From assembly GCA_024752435.1 (NCBI GenBank), contig CP103034.1, positions 1,240,001 through 1,304,000 on the forward strand: a stretch of DNA of 64,000 nucleotides. The letters run 5' to 3'. Origin of the DNA: Allantophomopsis cytisporea (Eukaryota > Ascomycota > Leotiomycetes > Phacidiales > Phacidiaceae). A program made the translations under genes and the position numbers. Below are positions 36,064 to 45,946 of this stretch, one piece after another; within the stretch, counting starts at the first letter, position 1; each line of letters begins with the position of its first letter. The notes under the pieces were generated by a model. It ran no database searches, was not told the DNA's origin, and saw only the letters and a program-made list of their open reading frames with translations.

Positions 36064-37504
36064 GATTGGTTGGCGGTTGATGCGGATTGGCCTCGGGCCC
36101 GAAAAAGTGGTAAGGGCCGAACAAGGTAAGATCGGATTTTCTAGCTTTCCTGGACGGCAAAAAGCTCTTCACAGAACAAAAGTGGTGTTGATATATACCA
36201 AGTGAATTGGCATGAACTGAGAGAGATGCAGAAGGGGAAAAAAAAACGTATAATTATCGAATCATAGCATTGATCCAGGTAGGTCTCGGAAGAGGTGTTA
36301 TGAGGGGGGTGGGCAGTTGTTTTATCTCTTGATCTGATTAAGAAAATCTCTTTGCGTTCGCGTCTAGGCGGAGCTTTGGGAGGATCTTATCTAATCTGAT
36401 TGAAATTTTGCGCTTTAGAGTGTTTTGGGAGTCATTGAAGAAGCTACGTGATTGAGGACCCTGTCTCAAGGTTCGTGATTCGTGAATGAGCTTCATGTTC
36501 AGTCCACTTGAATGCCTCACCCCTGCCATACCAAGGCATCTATATCAAGTACGACCACAGTTTGTCTGTAGTAGAAGTGAGCAGCAAAACATCGATTCAG
36601 ATGAGCCTCGCTATTACTCGTGTCGAAGGGCTATAATCTGCATGGTTTGATCCGGATATGGCCCTTCAAATTAGGTTGACCATCAATTATACTTCAAGTA
36701 GGGAAGCAACAAAAGTCAAACACCTAAAGACAAATGTTCATTTACTCCAGTATGATTCTCAGGCATCCAATTCATGATGAAAAGCAGCAGGGACTCGAAC
36801 CACACATACCCTTGAACGTGCGCAGAAGTACCGGTAAGCATGACACCAGCTTCCTGGTCCGATCTCGGACGAGGGGAACCTCCAACCAATCATAGAGTAT
36901 GTGCGTGAACATCAGTCACACATTTTATCTCTTCAGAGTCACATCATTGCTCTCTTCCATCCTTCGTCATGCCTTGAAGTGGTCATTGATGATCCATAAA
37001 GCTGTTTTAGTGCATTTCAAGGTTGAGGTAAGGAGGAGAATATGGAGAACTTCACTTCCGAGGCTCCAACAACGTACGAGTGGATCAGGCAATATCAGGC
37101 AACATCAGGCAAGAATCATGGAAGTCTGCTTGGCGGACTTTCCGATTCCTTGGCACCAGTTTGCTGACCCCTCAGGTCAAAGGACATGATACATACATAC
37201 CTACCTTACTTGATACATGTATGACCATTTGGTGCCTTATGATGGAGGCATTAATTCTCCTTGCTCCTTCTTGAGCCTCAGCTATTACTCTGGCCATTTC
37301 ATATCTGCATGCACACTACCGGGTGCCTACTGCTGCTCCTGATCTCAATATCCAACACGTGACAACAATTACCCCAAGCAACAAGTTCATTGTACACCAT
37401 ATTCGGAAACTCATAGACGACAAGGCAGACGAATCACTACCTTCACTTTACTGCTTACACGCGTACTCCTGCCCTTTCCGGCCCACTCATTTCCAGGGTG
37501 CAGC
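36064..37504. other. Divergent promoter region of HapX and COG2
   Basis: 1.4 kb without a gene. Two near-matches to ATCWGATAA lie at 36332-36340 and about 36394-36402, next to AGATAA cores. A perfect 6-bp inverted repeat (GTCCGA, TC spacer, TCGGAC) lies at 36857-36870. A tRNA B-box-like word at 36791-36801 is discussed under rejected items. Confidence 0.55.
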
Positions 37505-38371
37505 ATGAATCGCTTCTACTTTGGCGGCGATAGCAACAGCATCTCCTCTGCTGATGATGAGGACAATCTACCATATCCTAAAGCTCTACCTCGCAGTGAT
37601 TTCTTGACGCCAGAATTTGACGCCCCTACATATCTCTCCACTCTCTCGGATCGTCATCAGACACTAGAAGATCTCCGCACAGACTTACGAGAGAGATCTC
37701 AACTGCTGTCCAAGGAACTCTTGGATCTCGTCAACACCAACTATGAGCAATTTCTGAGTCTGGGCTCTGACTTGAAAGGTGGAGAAGAGAAAGTGGAGGA
37801 TATCCGCGTGGGCTTGTTAGGCTTTAAGAGGGGTGTGGAAGATGTGAGGACTCAAGTACGAGAACGTGGCACCGAGGTCGCAGGACTAGTAGGGGAAAAG
37901 AAGGATATCAACAAACAGATCCAATTTGGTCGCAGGCTTCTGGAGTACGATGCAAGACTCGATGAGCTTGAAGAGAAGCTCATGGTGGTATCAATGGGGA
38001 AAAACGCAAACGGTGCATTGGATGACGACTGGAGCGAGAGTGAAGATGAAGCCGATGACGAGGAGCAATTGAGTACGTCGAACAATGTTGGAGGGGCTAG
38101 TCCTCAGAAGTTACAAAGACTCGTGCGTGACTTTCAGTACATCGAATGTTTAGCAGTTCGGATTGGCGTAGAGCACCCCCTCATCAAAGCACAGGAGTCC
38201 AGGATACTTCGTGTAAGGAACACCCTTCTCTTGGATCTTGGAACAGCATTGAAGTACTCGAGAACTGCTGGGTCCGTGGATAGCCAGCATATCATCAAGA
38301 TCATGAGTATCTATAGAGATATGGATGAAGCGAATGAAGCGATTAAGTTATTGAAGGACATGAAGCCATGA
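37505..38371 (+). CDS. COG2: Conserved oligomeric Golgi complex subunit 2
   Basis: A single exon of 288 residues. COG is a tethering complex for retrograde transport within the Golgi. The N-terminal part (about 28-150) matches the COG2 N-terminal domain: FLTPEFDAPTYLSTLSDRHQ, then a helix with LEDLRTDLRERSQLL, the block LLDLVNTNYEQFLSLGSDL, and a coiled coil ending in KDINKQIQFGRRLLEYDARL. An acidic linker follows near 180-190, then a short helical C-terminal region. Fungal COG2 is shorter than the animal protein, and this length fits. The ATG used is the first one and is directly preceded by a C/T-rich leader. It is convergent with the uL1m gene, only 102 bp away. Confidence 0.9.
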   Translation: MNRFYFGGDSNSISSADDEDNLPYPKALPRSDFLTPEFDAPTYLSTLSDRHQTLEDLRTDLRERSQLLSKELLDLVNTNYEQFLSLGSDLKGGEEKVEDIRVGLLGFKRGVEDVRTQVRERGTEVAGLVGEKKDINKQIQFGRRLLEYDARLDELEEKLMVVSMGKNANGALDDDWSESEDEADDEEQLSTSNNVGGASPQKLQRLVRDFQYIECLAVRIGVEHPLIKAQESRILRVRNTLLLDLGTALKYSRTAGSVDSQHIIKIMSIYRDMDEANEAIKLLKDMKP

Positions 38372-38473
38372 GAGTAATGACGCATTGAAAGGCGTTAGGG
38401 ATACAAGCATTATCGGATCTGATTTAAGATGGAAAAGTTTCAATATAGTACAGATTATACATGGAATTGTAAA

Positions 38474-39441
38474 CTACTCAGTCGACAGCTCTCTCGAAGT
38501 GATGTCCGATTCTGGGTTCTTAACTTCTCCGTTAAGAATGAAGCCAGGGGAATTGGTCGAGCTTAAAACAATCTCGACAATCTCCTTGTTGACCTTTTCA
38601 CTCAACTGTGCCAGATCCTTCTTTATGCTCTCAATAAAGGCCTTAATGTTTCTCTGCACCTCTTCTGGCGTGAAACCCAACTGCCCGATAGACATTCTAA
38701 CAACTCCGAGTTTTTCTCTGTACTCAGCACCTCCAACCAACTGCTTAACAACAGCAGCAGGATCCTTTACAACAGTTCCAAGCTTTGCACTGGGCATAAG
38801 TCCCTTAGGACCAAGGATTCGAGCAATTCCGGCCTTGCTCAGCTTCGGCAGAGAATCGACTTGACACAGACATCGATCGAATTCGATTTTTCCATCCTTG
38901 ACAGCTTCAAAAACCTCGTCCTCTCCAACCAACGTGGCACCAGCAGCTCGTGCATCCTCCGCAAATTTGGAATCTGGGGGGGCGATAACACAGATTCGAA
39001 TATCCGTCTTCACAGGATGTGGCAGGCGCATCCTATTCCGCACAACGGGTCCATTCTTTGGAGACTTAAGCTTGAGGGCCACTTCGTATTTCGATACAGT
39101 CGATGATCGTCCAACCTCGAAGGCTCGTATATACCTAGTGTTCGGTCAGGAACAAATAGTATGGTAGGGTAATGCAGATTCTATGCGTACCTTATCGCAT
39201 CTAACAAAGCAAATGTTTCCGCATCTTTGCGGTCATACTGTACATAAGTCGTTGATGCCTTTTTTTTCTTCTTTGTTTGATCGTTCTTCCTTTTGTACTT
39301 CTGTGCGTTCGATGAGTTCGAGGCGTCTCGCAATTGTATAGTAGGAAGGAGGAAAGGAGCTGCTAATTGTGGTCGTGCCCGTAAGTTGGATGCCAGACAT
39401 GATCTGCCCAGTCGGGCTAGATATGTATGCGCCGTTGCCAT
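38474..39441 (-). CDS. MRPL1: Mitochondrial large-subunit ribosomal protein uL1m
   Basis: Two exons, complement(39191..39441) and complement(38474..39134), give 303 residues. The N-terminus is basic with few acids and should direct mitochondrial import. It is followed by a Lys-rich patch (KRKNDQTKKKKKAS). The L1 fold begins near residue 70 (DAIRYIRAFEVGR) and carries the family blocks NGPVVRNRMRLPHPVKTD, ILGPKGLMPSAKLGTV and MSIGQLGFTPEEVQRNI. The 56-bp intron has donor GTACGC and acceptor CTAG, and the join restores the conserved RYIRAFEVGR sequence. uL1m builds the mobile L1 stalk near the E site. It shares a 231-bp divergent promoter with the glutamyl-tRNA synthetase gene, so two translation genes may be co-regulated. 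Confidence 0.95.
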
Positions 39442-39672
39442 TGTGTTTGTGATGACAAGTGTGTTATGTTATTACCTCACTGCTGGTGATTTTGAGAAAC
39501 ATTGACGGACATTTCGTGTACTGCATAACTATCGCATAATGTGTATAACATTTATCTTATCTGATGTAGCCCTTGCATAAAACCCCACCACAAGTCAAAA
39601 CTTAAGGTATGGCGATGAGCAATAAATTCGAACTCTTGTGCTCTTGACTCATCACACAGTCCACCAAGCACA
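39442..39672. promoter_or_regulatory. Shared divergent promoter, uL1m / GUS1
   Basis: Only 231 bp separates the two start codons, so both core promoters and leaders must lie here. No convincing TATA box is seen. Confidence 0.6.
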
Positions 39673-41600
39673 ATGAAAGCAGACGAGGTATCGCGACTCA
39701 TTACGGGTCTTTCGACTCCTAACTTCAAAGCTAATGAGCCATTCCTTGTCGAACTTGACAAGTATCTTACACTTCGCACATACATTGACGGCTACACTAT
39801 CAGCGAGGCTGACACCAAGCTCTGGCTTGCAGTTCGTGGCAACAAAGTCGCCAATGCCTTCGTGAGAAAGGCCAGCTTGATCAATTTGGCCAGATGGTAT
39901 TACTACATCGAGGCCACTCACCCAGAGATCCAGGCCGAGCTTGTTGTGAAGGCAGACGCTGAGAAGGCGAAGAAGGCAGCTGGTAGCAAAGCAGGTGCTA
40001 GTTACAACATTAACCTCCAGGATACGGAGAAAGGCGTAGTCACAAGATTTCCTCCTGAGCCATCGTAAGTATGTCCAAATTTAACAAAACAAGATCGAAA
40101 TTAATCCTTACAAGTGGTTACCTCCACATTGGCCATGCAAAAGCCGCACTTCTGAACGATTACTTCGCGCATGAGCTCTACAAGGGCACGTTGCTTCTTC
40201 GATTCGATGACACCAACCCTTCAAAGGAGAAGCAGGAGTTTGAGGACTCGATCATCGAGGATCTTGCGCTTATGGGAATTAAACCAGACAAGACCAGCTA
40301 CACCAGTGATCATCTCGAGCTTCTCCACGATTATTGTGTACGAATTATCAAAGAAGGAAATGCGTATGCCGATGATACTGCTCAAGAGCAGATGAGAGAT
40401 GAGCGCATGAATGGTATTGCTAGTAAACGCCGTGAAAGACCCATCGAGGAGAATCTTGCTATCTTCGAGGAGATGATGAAGGGGTCCGAAATTGGTCTCC
40501 AGAACTGCATTCGTGCAAAGATGTCTGTTGACAATCCAAACAAGGCCATGCGCGATCCAGTCATCTATCGATGCAACCTCACCCCACATCACCGAACTGG
40601 TGAGACCTGGAAGGCATACCCAACCTACGACTTCGCCTGCCCAATTGTTGACTCTTACGAAGGTGTCACCCATGCTCTTCGTACTACTGAGTACACCGAC
40701 CGCAACCCACAATACGAGTGGTTCCTCGAGAAGCTCAAGCTTCGCCATGTATACATTTGGGACTTTGCTCGCATGAACTTCATCAAGACTTTCCTCTCCA
40801 AGCGCAAGCTCACTAAGCTTGTTGAGGCCGGTCATGTCTGGGGTTGGGACGATCCACGTATGCCAACAATCCGTGGTGTTCGCAGACGTGGCATGACTGT
40901 TCCAGCACTCCGCGATTTCATTCTGAAGCAAGGACCAAGTAGAAACATTGTTAACATGGACTGGACCAACTTCTGGAATGCCAACAAGAAGGTCATTGAT
41001 CCAATTGCACCACGCCACACAGCTGTTGACAAGAAGGATGCTGTAAAGGCAACCATTGTAGGTGGCCCGGAGAAGGCCTATACTGAGGACAAGCCAAAGC
41101 ATGCCAAAAACCCAGATGTTGGTACCAAGAAGGTTGCATTCAGCAGCAGTATCATTTTGGATCAGGAGGATGTCAAGCTCTTCAAGCAAGACGAGGAGAT
41201 CACTCTCATGAGTTGGGGAAACGCCTATGTTCGTAAGATTAATGGCTCCAACCCTGTCACGTCCATCGAGCTCGAACTACACCTTGATGGAGATGTCAAA
41301 AAGACCGAGAAGAAGGTTACTTGGCTCTCTACCGAAGGTCAGGATCTTGTTCCTGCTGAGCTTGTTGACTTTGACTACTTGATCACCAAGGACAAGCTTG
41401 AGGAGGATGACAATTGGGAGGACTTCCTCAACCCAAAGACAGAATCCAGAAGCGATGCATTGGTTGACGGAAACCTGGCAAATGTTTCTGAGGGTGACAT
41501 TATTCAGCTCGAAAGAAAGGGATATTACAGAGTTGATAAGCTTGCCACTGCTTCAAAGCCCGCTCAACTTTTCAACATCCCTACCGGAAAGGAGAAATAG
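39673..41600 (+). CDS. GUS1: Cytosolic glutamyl-tRNA synthetase
   Basis: Two exons (39673..40064, 40115..41600) give 625 residues. The enzyme charges tRNA-Glu in the cytosol. Residues 1-120 are the GST-like appended domain found in eukaryotic GluRS, which binds the Arc1-type cofactor. The class I catalytic core starts at FPPEPSGYLHIGH, with HIGH at 135-138, and the KMSKS-equivalent loop is SKRKL at 359-363. The tRNA-binding beta-barrels follow (for example DWTNFWNANKKVIDP and VTWLSTEGQDL). A 50-bp intron splits the Ser codon just before GYLHIGH, and the join restores the HIGH motif exactly. Length and the long beta-barrel C-terminus indicate the archaeal/eukaryotic-type cytosolic enzyme, not a mitochondrial one. 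Confidence 0.96.
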
Positions 41601-41839
41601 AGGTATTACTATTGATGAAGTTACGATGTATGTGGAGTGTTAAAGCACACCTAAATACAAAGACATATTCCGCAAACAAAATGCCCCATCCCTATGATTG
41701 TGATGGGTTTCAGACCTCGTCATCTGCCACCTATTTGTTTGACATGCAATATGAATGTGTTTTCAATCAAAGCGCCCATGATTCCCGATCCCGGTCTATC
41801 ATCGTTGTTCTTCCATCCCATGTTGCTCGTTGAAAGAAA

Positions 41840-42316
41840 TTAGATCAATCCTTTTCGTGCCAGTTCAACCTTTCTTGAGGCTTCACCAGCCTTGTACCCT
41901 CCCTTCGAGATACACATCATACTCCCATCTCCCAGCTCGACTTTCTCCTCAACAGCTGGATGTGGACATGGGCAATGATGTGGGAAGTGGACGCATGCTA
42001 GGTAGTCATTAGTTCATGATTGCTGATAACGTAGGTCGTGAAACTATATCCAAGTTACCAAGAGTGTCCGGACAGAGATATTTTGTGCAGTGAGCTATAT
42101 TACTGTCAGTGAATTGAATAACTATTATATAAAGATTAAATAGAGTGACCACGTACTCTGATCCCAATTCTGTTGATACCAATTCGAATCGCTAGCTGCA
42201 TCCTGCGGTTGGTGCTGCTGTCCACCGCCTTGGAACATTTGTTCGAAAAACTGAAACTGTGCTTGAGCGCCAGCAGCCAAAACCAAAAAGCTCGTAATAA
42301 CTGAAAGCAACATCAT
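41840..42316 (-). CDS. LCL2: Long chronological lifespan protein 2 homologue
   Basis: Three exons, complement(42157..42316), (42059..42094) and (41840..41997), give 117 residues. A signal peptide (MMLLSVITSFLVLAAGAQA) is followed by QFQFFEQMF and a Gln-rich stretch. Exons 2 and 3 supply the Cys-rich core: THCTKYLCPDTLACVHFPHH, then CPCPHPAVEEKVELGDG and the conserved ending KGGYKAGEASRKVELARKGL. This matches the Lcl2 family of small ER/secretory proteins linked to ER-associated degradation in yeast. The middle exon is only 36 nt; all splice ends are GT-AG and the frame is kept. An upstream in-frame ATG at 42430 would bury the signal peptide, so I start at 42316. The gene is divergent from bL27m with 176 bp between start codons. 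Confidence 0.93.
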
Positions 42317-42492
42317 CGTTGTGCTGATTTGTCCTTCTACTGGTTGTGTTGTTGATGGTCCACAAGGCTGAGGAATTGGCCAACATGTCTTCGCGAGGCT
42401 CTCAGAGTCGCTGACTAAGCCGAATTTCATGCCATCGCCGACTTCAATTTCGAGACCACGAGCGACGGTTGCCTTTCAACACACCACATACG
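42317..42492. promoter_or_regulatory. Shared divergent promoter, LCL2 / bL27m
   Basis: Only 176 bp lies between the two start codons, so transcription of both genes must begin within or just beyond this segment. Confidence 0.6.
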
Positions 42493-43374
42493 ATGTTGCT
42501 GCCACGGTTACAGCCGCCATTGCGGATAGCGGTCTCTGCGATTGGACGATTATCGGGACATTCCAATGGCCAAGCTTGCTTGAATGAAGCATTTGCAGCT
42601 CTTCATATCGTGAAGCCTGCAGCTTCAACTGTCTTCGTTAGACATGCTTCGCACAAAGCTCAAGGAGCCGTAAACAAGGCAAAGGATGGTCCTGGAAAAA
42701 GATTGGGAGCAAAGAAGTCTGGAGGTACATTCTATTTGGTTTTGCGTGAACTGTTTATGTAGAAATCTAAGCTAATGAAGAACATAGAACAATATGTCAT
42801 CCCAGGAAACATCATATTCCGCCAGCGAGGTACCCACTGGTTTCCTGGAGAGAACTGTGCCATGGGCCGTGACCACACTATCTATGCCACTGAGTCTGGA
42901 TATGTAAAATACTACGCTGATCCAGAGAGACATCCTAAGAGGAAATACATTGGTGTAACCTTCAAGCGCGACCAAGTTCTCCCTCTTCCACGAAACACCC
43001 CAAGACGCAGACGTCTGGGTCTTCTCCCCTCGACGGTCGATGCCGAATCCGTCGCCGATGCTAAAGCCAATGAAGAACCAGAGGCTGACGTGGTCGTCGA
43101 AGATGCTGGAGTCCAGGTCCAAATCCGAAAGGAGGTTCCTCAGGTTGTGGAGTTGAAGCAGAAGAAGGGCCAGGAACCCAGGCGCTTGACACTTAGACCA
43201 GGATATATGTACAGAGAGAGTAACTGGGAGATAGGTCGCGCAGCTGAGAAAGCCAATATCAAGGTGAAGGAATTCAAGCCTAAGGACCGATGGCTTGCAT
43301 GGAGGAAAACGGTTGTACGAAAGGCTCAGAATGCTGAAAGAAGAGGGTTGGGTGGCAGGAAGTCAAAAAAATAA
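42493..43374 (+). CDS. MRP7: Mitochondrial large-subunit ribosomal protein bL27m
   Basis: Two exons (42493..42724, 42788..43374) give 272 residues. The N-terminus is a basic mitochondrial presequence. The bL27 core begins at VRHASHKAQGAVNKAKDGPG and runs through KRLGAKKSGEQYVIPGNII and FRQRGTHWFPGENCAMGRDH. This is the segment that reaches toward the peptidyl-transferase centre. The 63-bp intron falls inside KKSG^EQYV and the join restores the conserved core. A long basic C-terminal extension (RRLTLRPGYMYRESNW, KPKDRWLAWRK) is typical of fungal mitoribosomal bL27m and absent in bacteria. The true start is the ATG at 42493. It is the second mitoribosomal gene within 4 kb. Confidence 0.95.
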
Positions 43375-43778
43375 AATATATCCTAGCTGAGCATTTGTAT
43401 GATATTTTTGGACGTTTTAGTGATTAAGTGGCGAATATTGTACAACTACTTACATGTTCACATGCACAGTGATGTTGGTCCAATACAAAGATTCAAGATT
43501 TTCCTCTGGCTTGATATATCAACATGTGATGGATTTGGTTCGTGGGAACACTAGATATAATAAGGTGTCAGAGCTTACTTCAACCCTCCTCCATCCGCCA
43601 TGTTGTAGAAACACAGATAATGAATGATTGGATTTTTGATACAGTCTTCTCATCAATTTCTATAATACGATACACAATGAGAACATGAAGGGCAAACGAA
43701 AACAAAGTCGAAAATTACACGCTCCTATCGACAATGCTCCTTTTCTTTCCACCAAACAACACGTTGCGGATGTTGTAA
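43375..43778. other. Convergent spacer, bL27m / VMA1
   Basis: 404 bp of AT-rich 3' flank for both genes. No gene seen. Confidence 0.7.
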
Positions 43779-45946
43779 TTACTCGTCAACGACAGAGGCG
43801 AACTTGTCAGTCATAGCTTGAATAAGCTCCTCATACTAGAAGAGGAAAATTAGCTGGTTCCGACATCTCAATTTGAAAGTAGCACATACCTTCTTCACAA
43901 TCACTTCCTCGCCGTCACTTGGGACTTCAAACTTCATGCTTCGCAACTGAGATTGAAGATCACCTGTAGCCTCGCGGACCTTGTTCCAGCTTTGACCCTG
44001 GCTGATAGCTTTCTGGGCTTCATCGTGGAAACCCACCATAGCCTTCATCATCCACTCGGTCTTCCAAATCGGGCAGAATTGATCATAATCAGAGTAACCG
44101 TTTTGTTGCAAGAAATCCTCCTTCAGGAGTGCTGCAACATCCAAGATGATCTTGTCCGGATCACTCAAGGCACTCTTACCGACCAATTGCACAACCTGGT
44201 CCAACTCCTCGGAATCAGAGAGCAATTGCTTGATGCGGTCTCGCAGGCGAGGGAATTCAGGGTAGTCCTTTTCGTAGTACTTGTCAAGAATAGTAGTGTA
44301 CTTGGAATAAGAAACTCCTGTATTGATGGATGGGAAATGCTTGCGCTGAGCCAGCTTTTTATCCAGACCCCAGAAAACTTGGACAATGCCCAAAGTACTG
44401 GATGTGACCGGGTCAGAGAAGTCACCTCCGGGTGGAGAGACAGCGCCAACAATAGAAACACTTCCTTCACGATCTGGAGAACCAAGAGCAGAGACTCTAC
44501 CAGCACGCTCGTAGAAAGACGCAAGCTTGGCGCCAAGGTAGGCTGGAAACCCTTGATCAGCAGGCATCTCACCGAGACGACCAGAAATTTCACGAAGAGC
44601 CTCAGCCCATCGGGAGGTAGAATCAGCCATCATAGCAACATCCTTGCCTTGATCACGGAAGTATTCAGCGACAGTGATACCAGTATAAATGGAAGCCTCA
44701 CGAGCAGCGACAGGCATGTTGGAGGTATTCGCAATGAGGGTGGTACGCTTCATGATAGGTTCTTGGCGGCCATCAACGTCGATAGAAAGTTCTGGGAAGT
44801 CCATTAAGACTTCAGCCATTTCATTTCCTCGTTCGCCACATCCTACATAGACGATGATATCACTGTTGGAAAATTTGGAGACAGACTGAGAAATCACAGT
44901 CTTTCCACAACCGAAAGCACCTGGGATTGCAACGGTTCCTCCCTGCACACTAGGGAACAAAGCATCCAGAACACGCTGTCCAACCACGAATGGCTTCTCT
45001 GCGGCGAGCTTTTCAGTAGTTGGGCGGGGAACACGGACCGGCCATGTGTGCATCATGCTGTGCTCAGATTTCTTTCCGTCAAACTCAATTTCCAAAATCT
45101 TTTCGTCGACCTTGTATTTACCGGCCTCTGCAATTCGAGTAATCGTACCACGGGCCCGTGGTGGCAAAAGAATCTTGTGGTCATCGAGTAGCGAATTCTC
45201 GTATACTGTTCCCCAGATGTCTCCACCGGTGATGTGGTCGCCAACTTTCATGAGAGGCTTGAACTCCCAGTCCTTCTCTCTGTTCAGTGCTGGTGCAGCA
45301 ATACCTCGAGGAATGTAGATGCTGTTTGACAAGTCGGAAATGGCCTTCAATGGTCGTTGGATACCATCATAGATCGTCTCCATGAGGCCTGGGCCAAGTT
45401 CGACGGACAATGGCTTTCCAGTACGCATCACAGGGTCACCGACAGTTACACCGGCTGTTTAATCCATTATCAGTACCATTCTTCCTTATGTATGTCTTGA
45501 ATATAATATACCTGTCTCTTCATAAACTTGGATTGTAGCTCTATCGGCCTCGATTCGAATAACTTCACCGACAAGATTATCATGACCGACACGGACCTAT
45601 ATTGTATGTTAACCATAAACCCCTACGGCGCCCAGTGAGTCGGTGTGGCATACCAATTCGTACATAGCAACACCAATCATGTTCTCGGCCACGACGACAG
45701 GACTGCTATATATCAGCACATAGTCAGTAGTAAAAATACGGCATAACTGACCCAGAGACAGAGTAGATGGAACCTGGCAAGACTTCATTAGTATCAAGGA
45801 CTATCGGGCTGTAGCTTCATTGCGACTTACCATATTGCTCCTCTCCATCCACGGTTTCTGCTTTCTTGGAGTTCTTCTGTGGTTCAAAATGTCAGCTGTG
45901 TTTTATTTGTGAGATTGACAAGTGATGAGTAACTCACTGGAACCAT
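43779..45946 (-). CDS. VMA1: V-type H+-ATPase catalytic subunit A
   Basis: Seven exons, complement(45938..45946), (45831..45876), (45752..45773), (45654..45702), (45512..45596), (43890..45454) and (43779..43835), give 610 residues. Vma1 hydrolyses ATP in the V1 sector and powers acidification of vacuoles and Golgi. The P-loop GAFGCGKT is at 249-256. The A-subunit non-homologous insert (GDIWGTVYEN, LPPRARGTI) and the catalytic blocks GERGNE, SVSIVGAVSPPGGDFSDPV and FPSINTGVSYSKY are visible. The last exon supplies YEELIQAMTDKFASVVDE. Length equals that of intein-free Vma1; the yeast intein site (YVGCGERGNE) is uninterrupted. The 5' end is split into very small exons: the first coding exon is 9 nt and the third 22 nt. 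All splice ends are GT-AG. Confidence 0.97.

Noticed and set aside
36781..36860. tRNA-like B box (GGTTCGAGTCC on the minus strand, 36791-36801) with a nearby A-box-like word
   Set aside because: The flanks of the loop pair over only two bases, and no 5' acceptor strand complementary to the CTGCTGC end lies within about 120 nt. No cloverleaf can be drawn, so I treat it as chance or a decayed remnant.
36857..36870. Perfect 6-bp inverted repeat with a 2-nt spacer in the HapX/COG2 promoter region
   Set aside because: It is too short to claim as a terminator or operator, and no second copy was found nearby.
40221..41189. Minus-strand open frame of about 320 codons inside GUS1
   Set aside because: It lies entirely antisense to the catalytic core of glutamyl-tRNA synthetase, whose motifs fix the true frame.
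43953..44807. Plus-strand open frame of about 280 codons inside VMA1
   Set aside because: It is antisense to the V-ATPase catalytic domain and has no features of its own.
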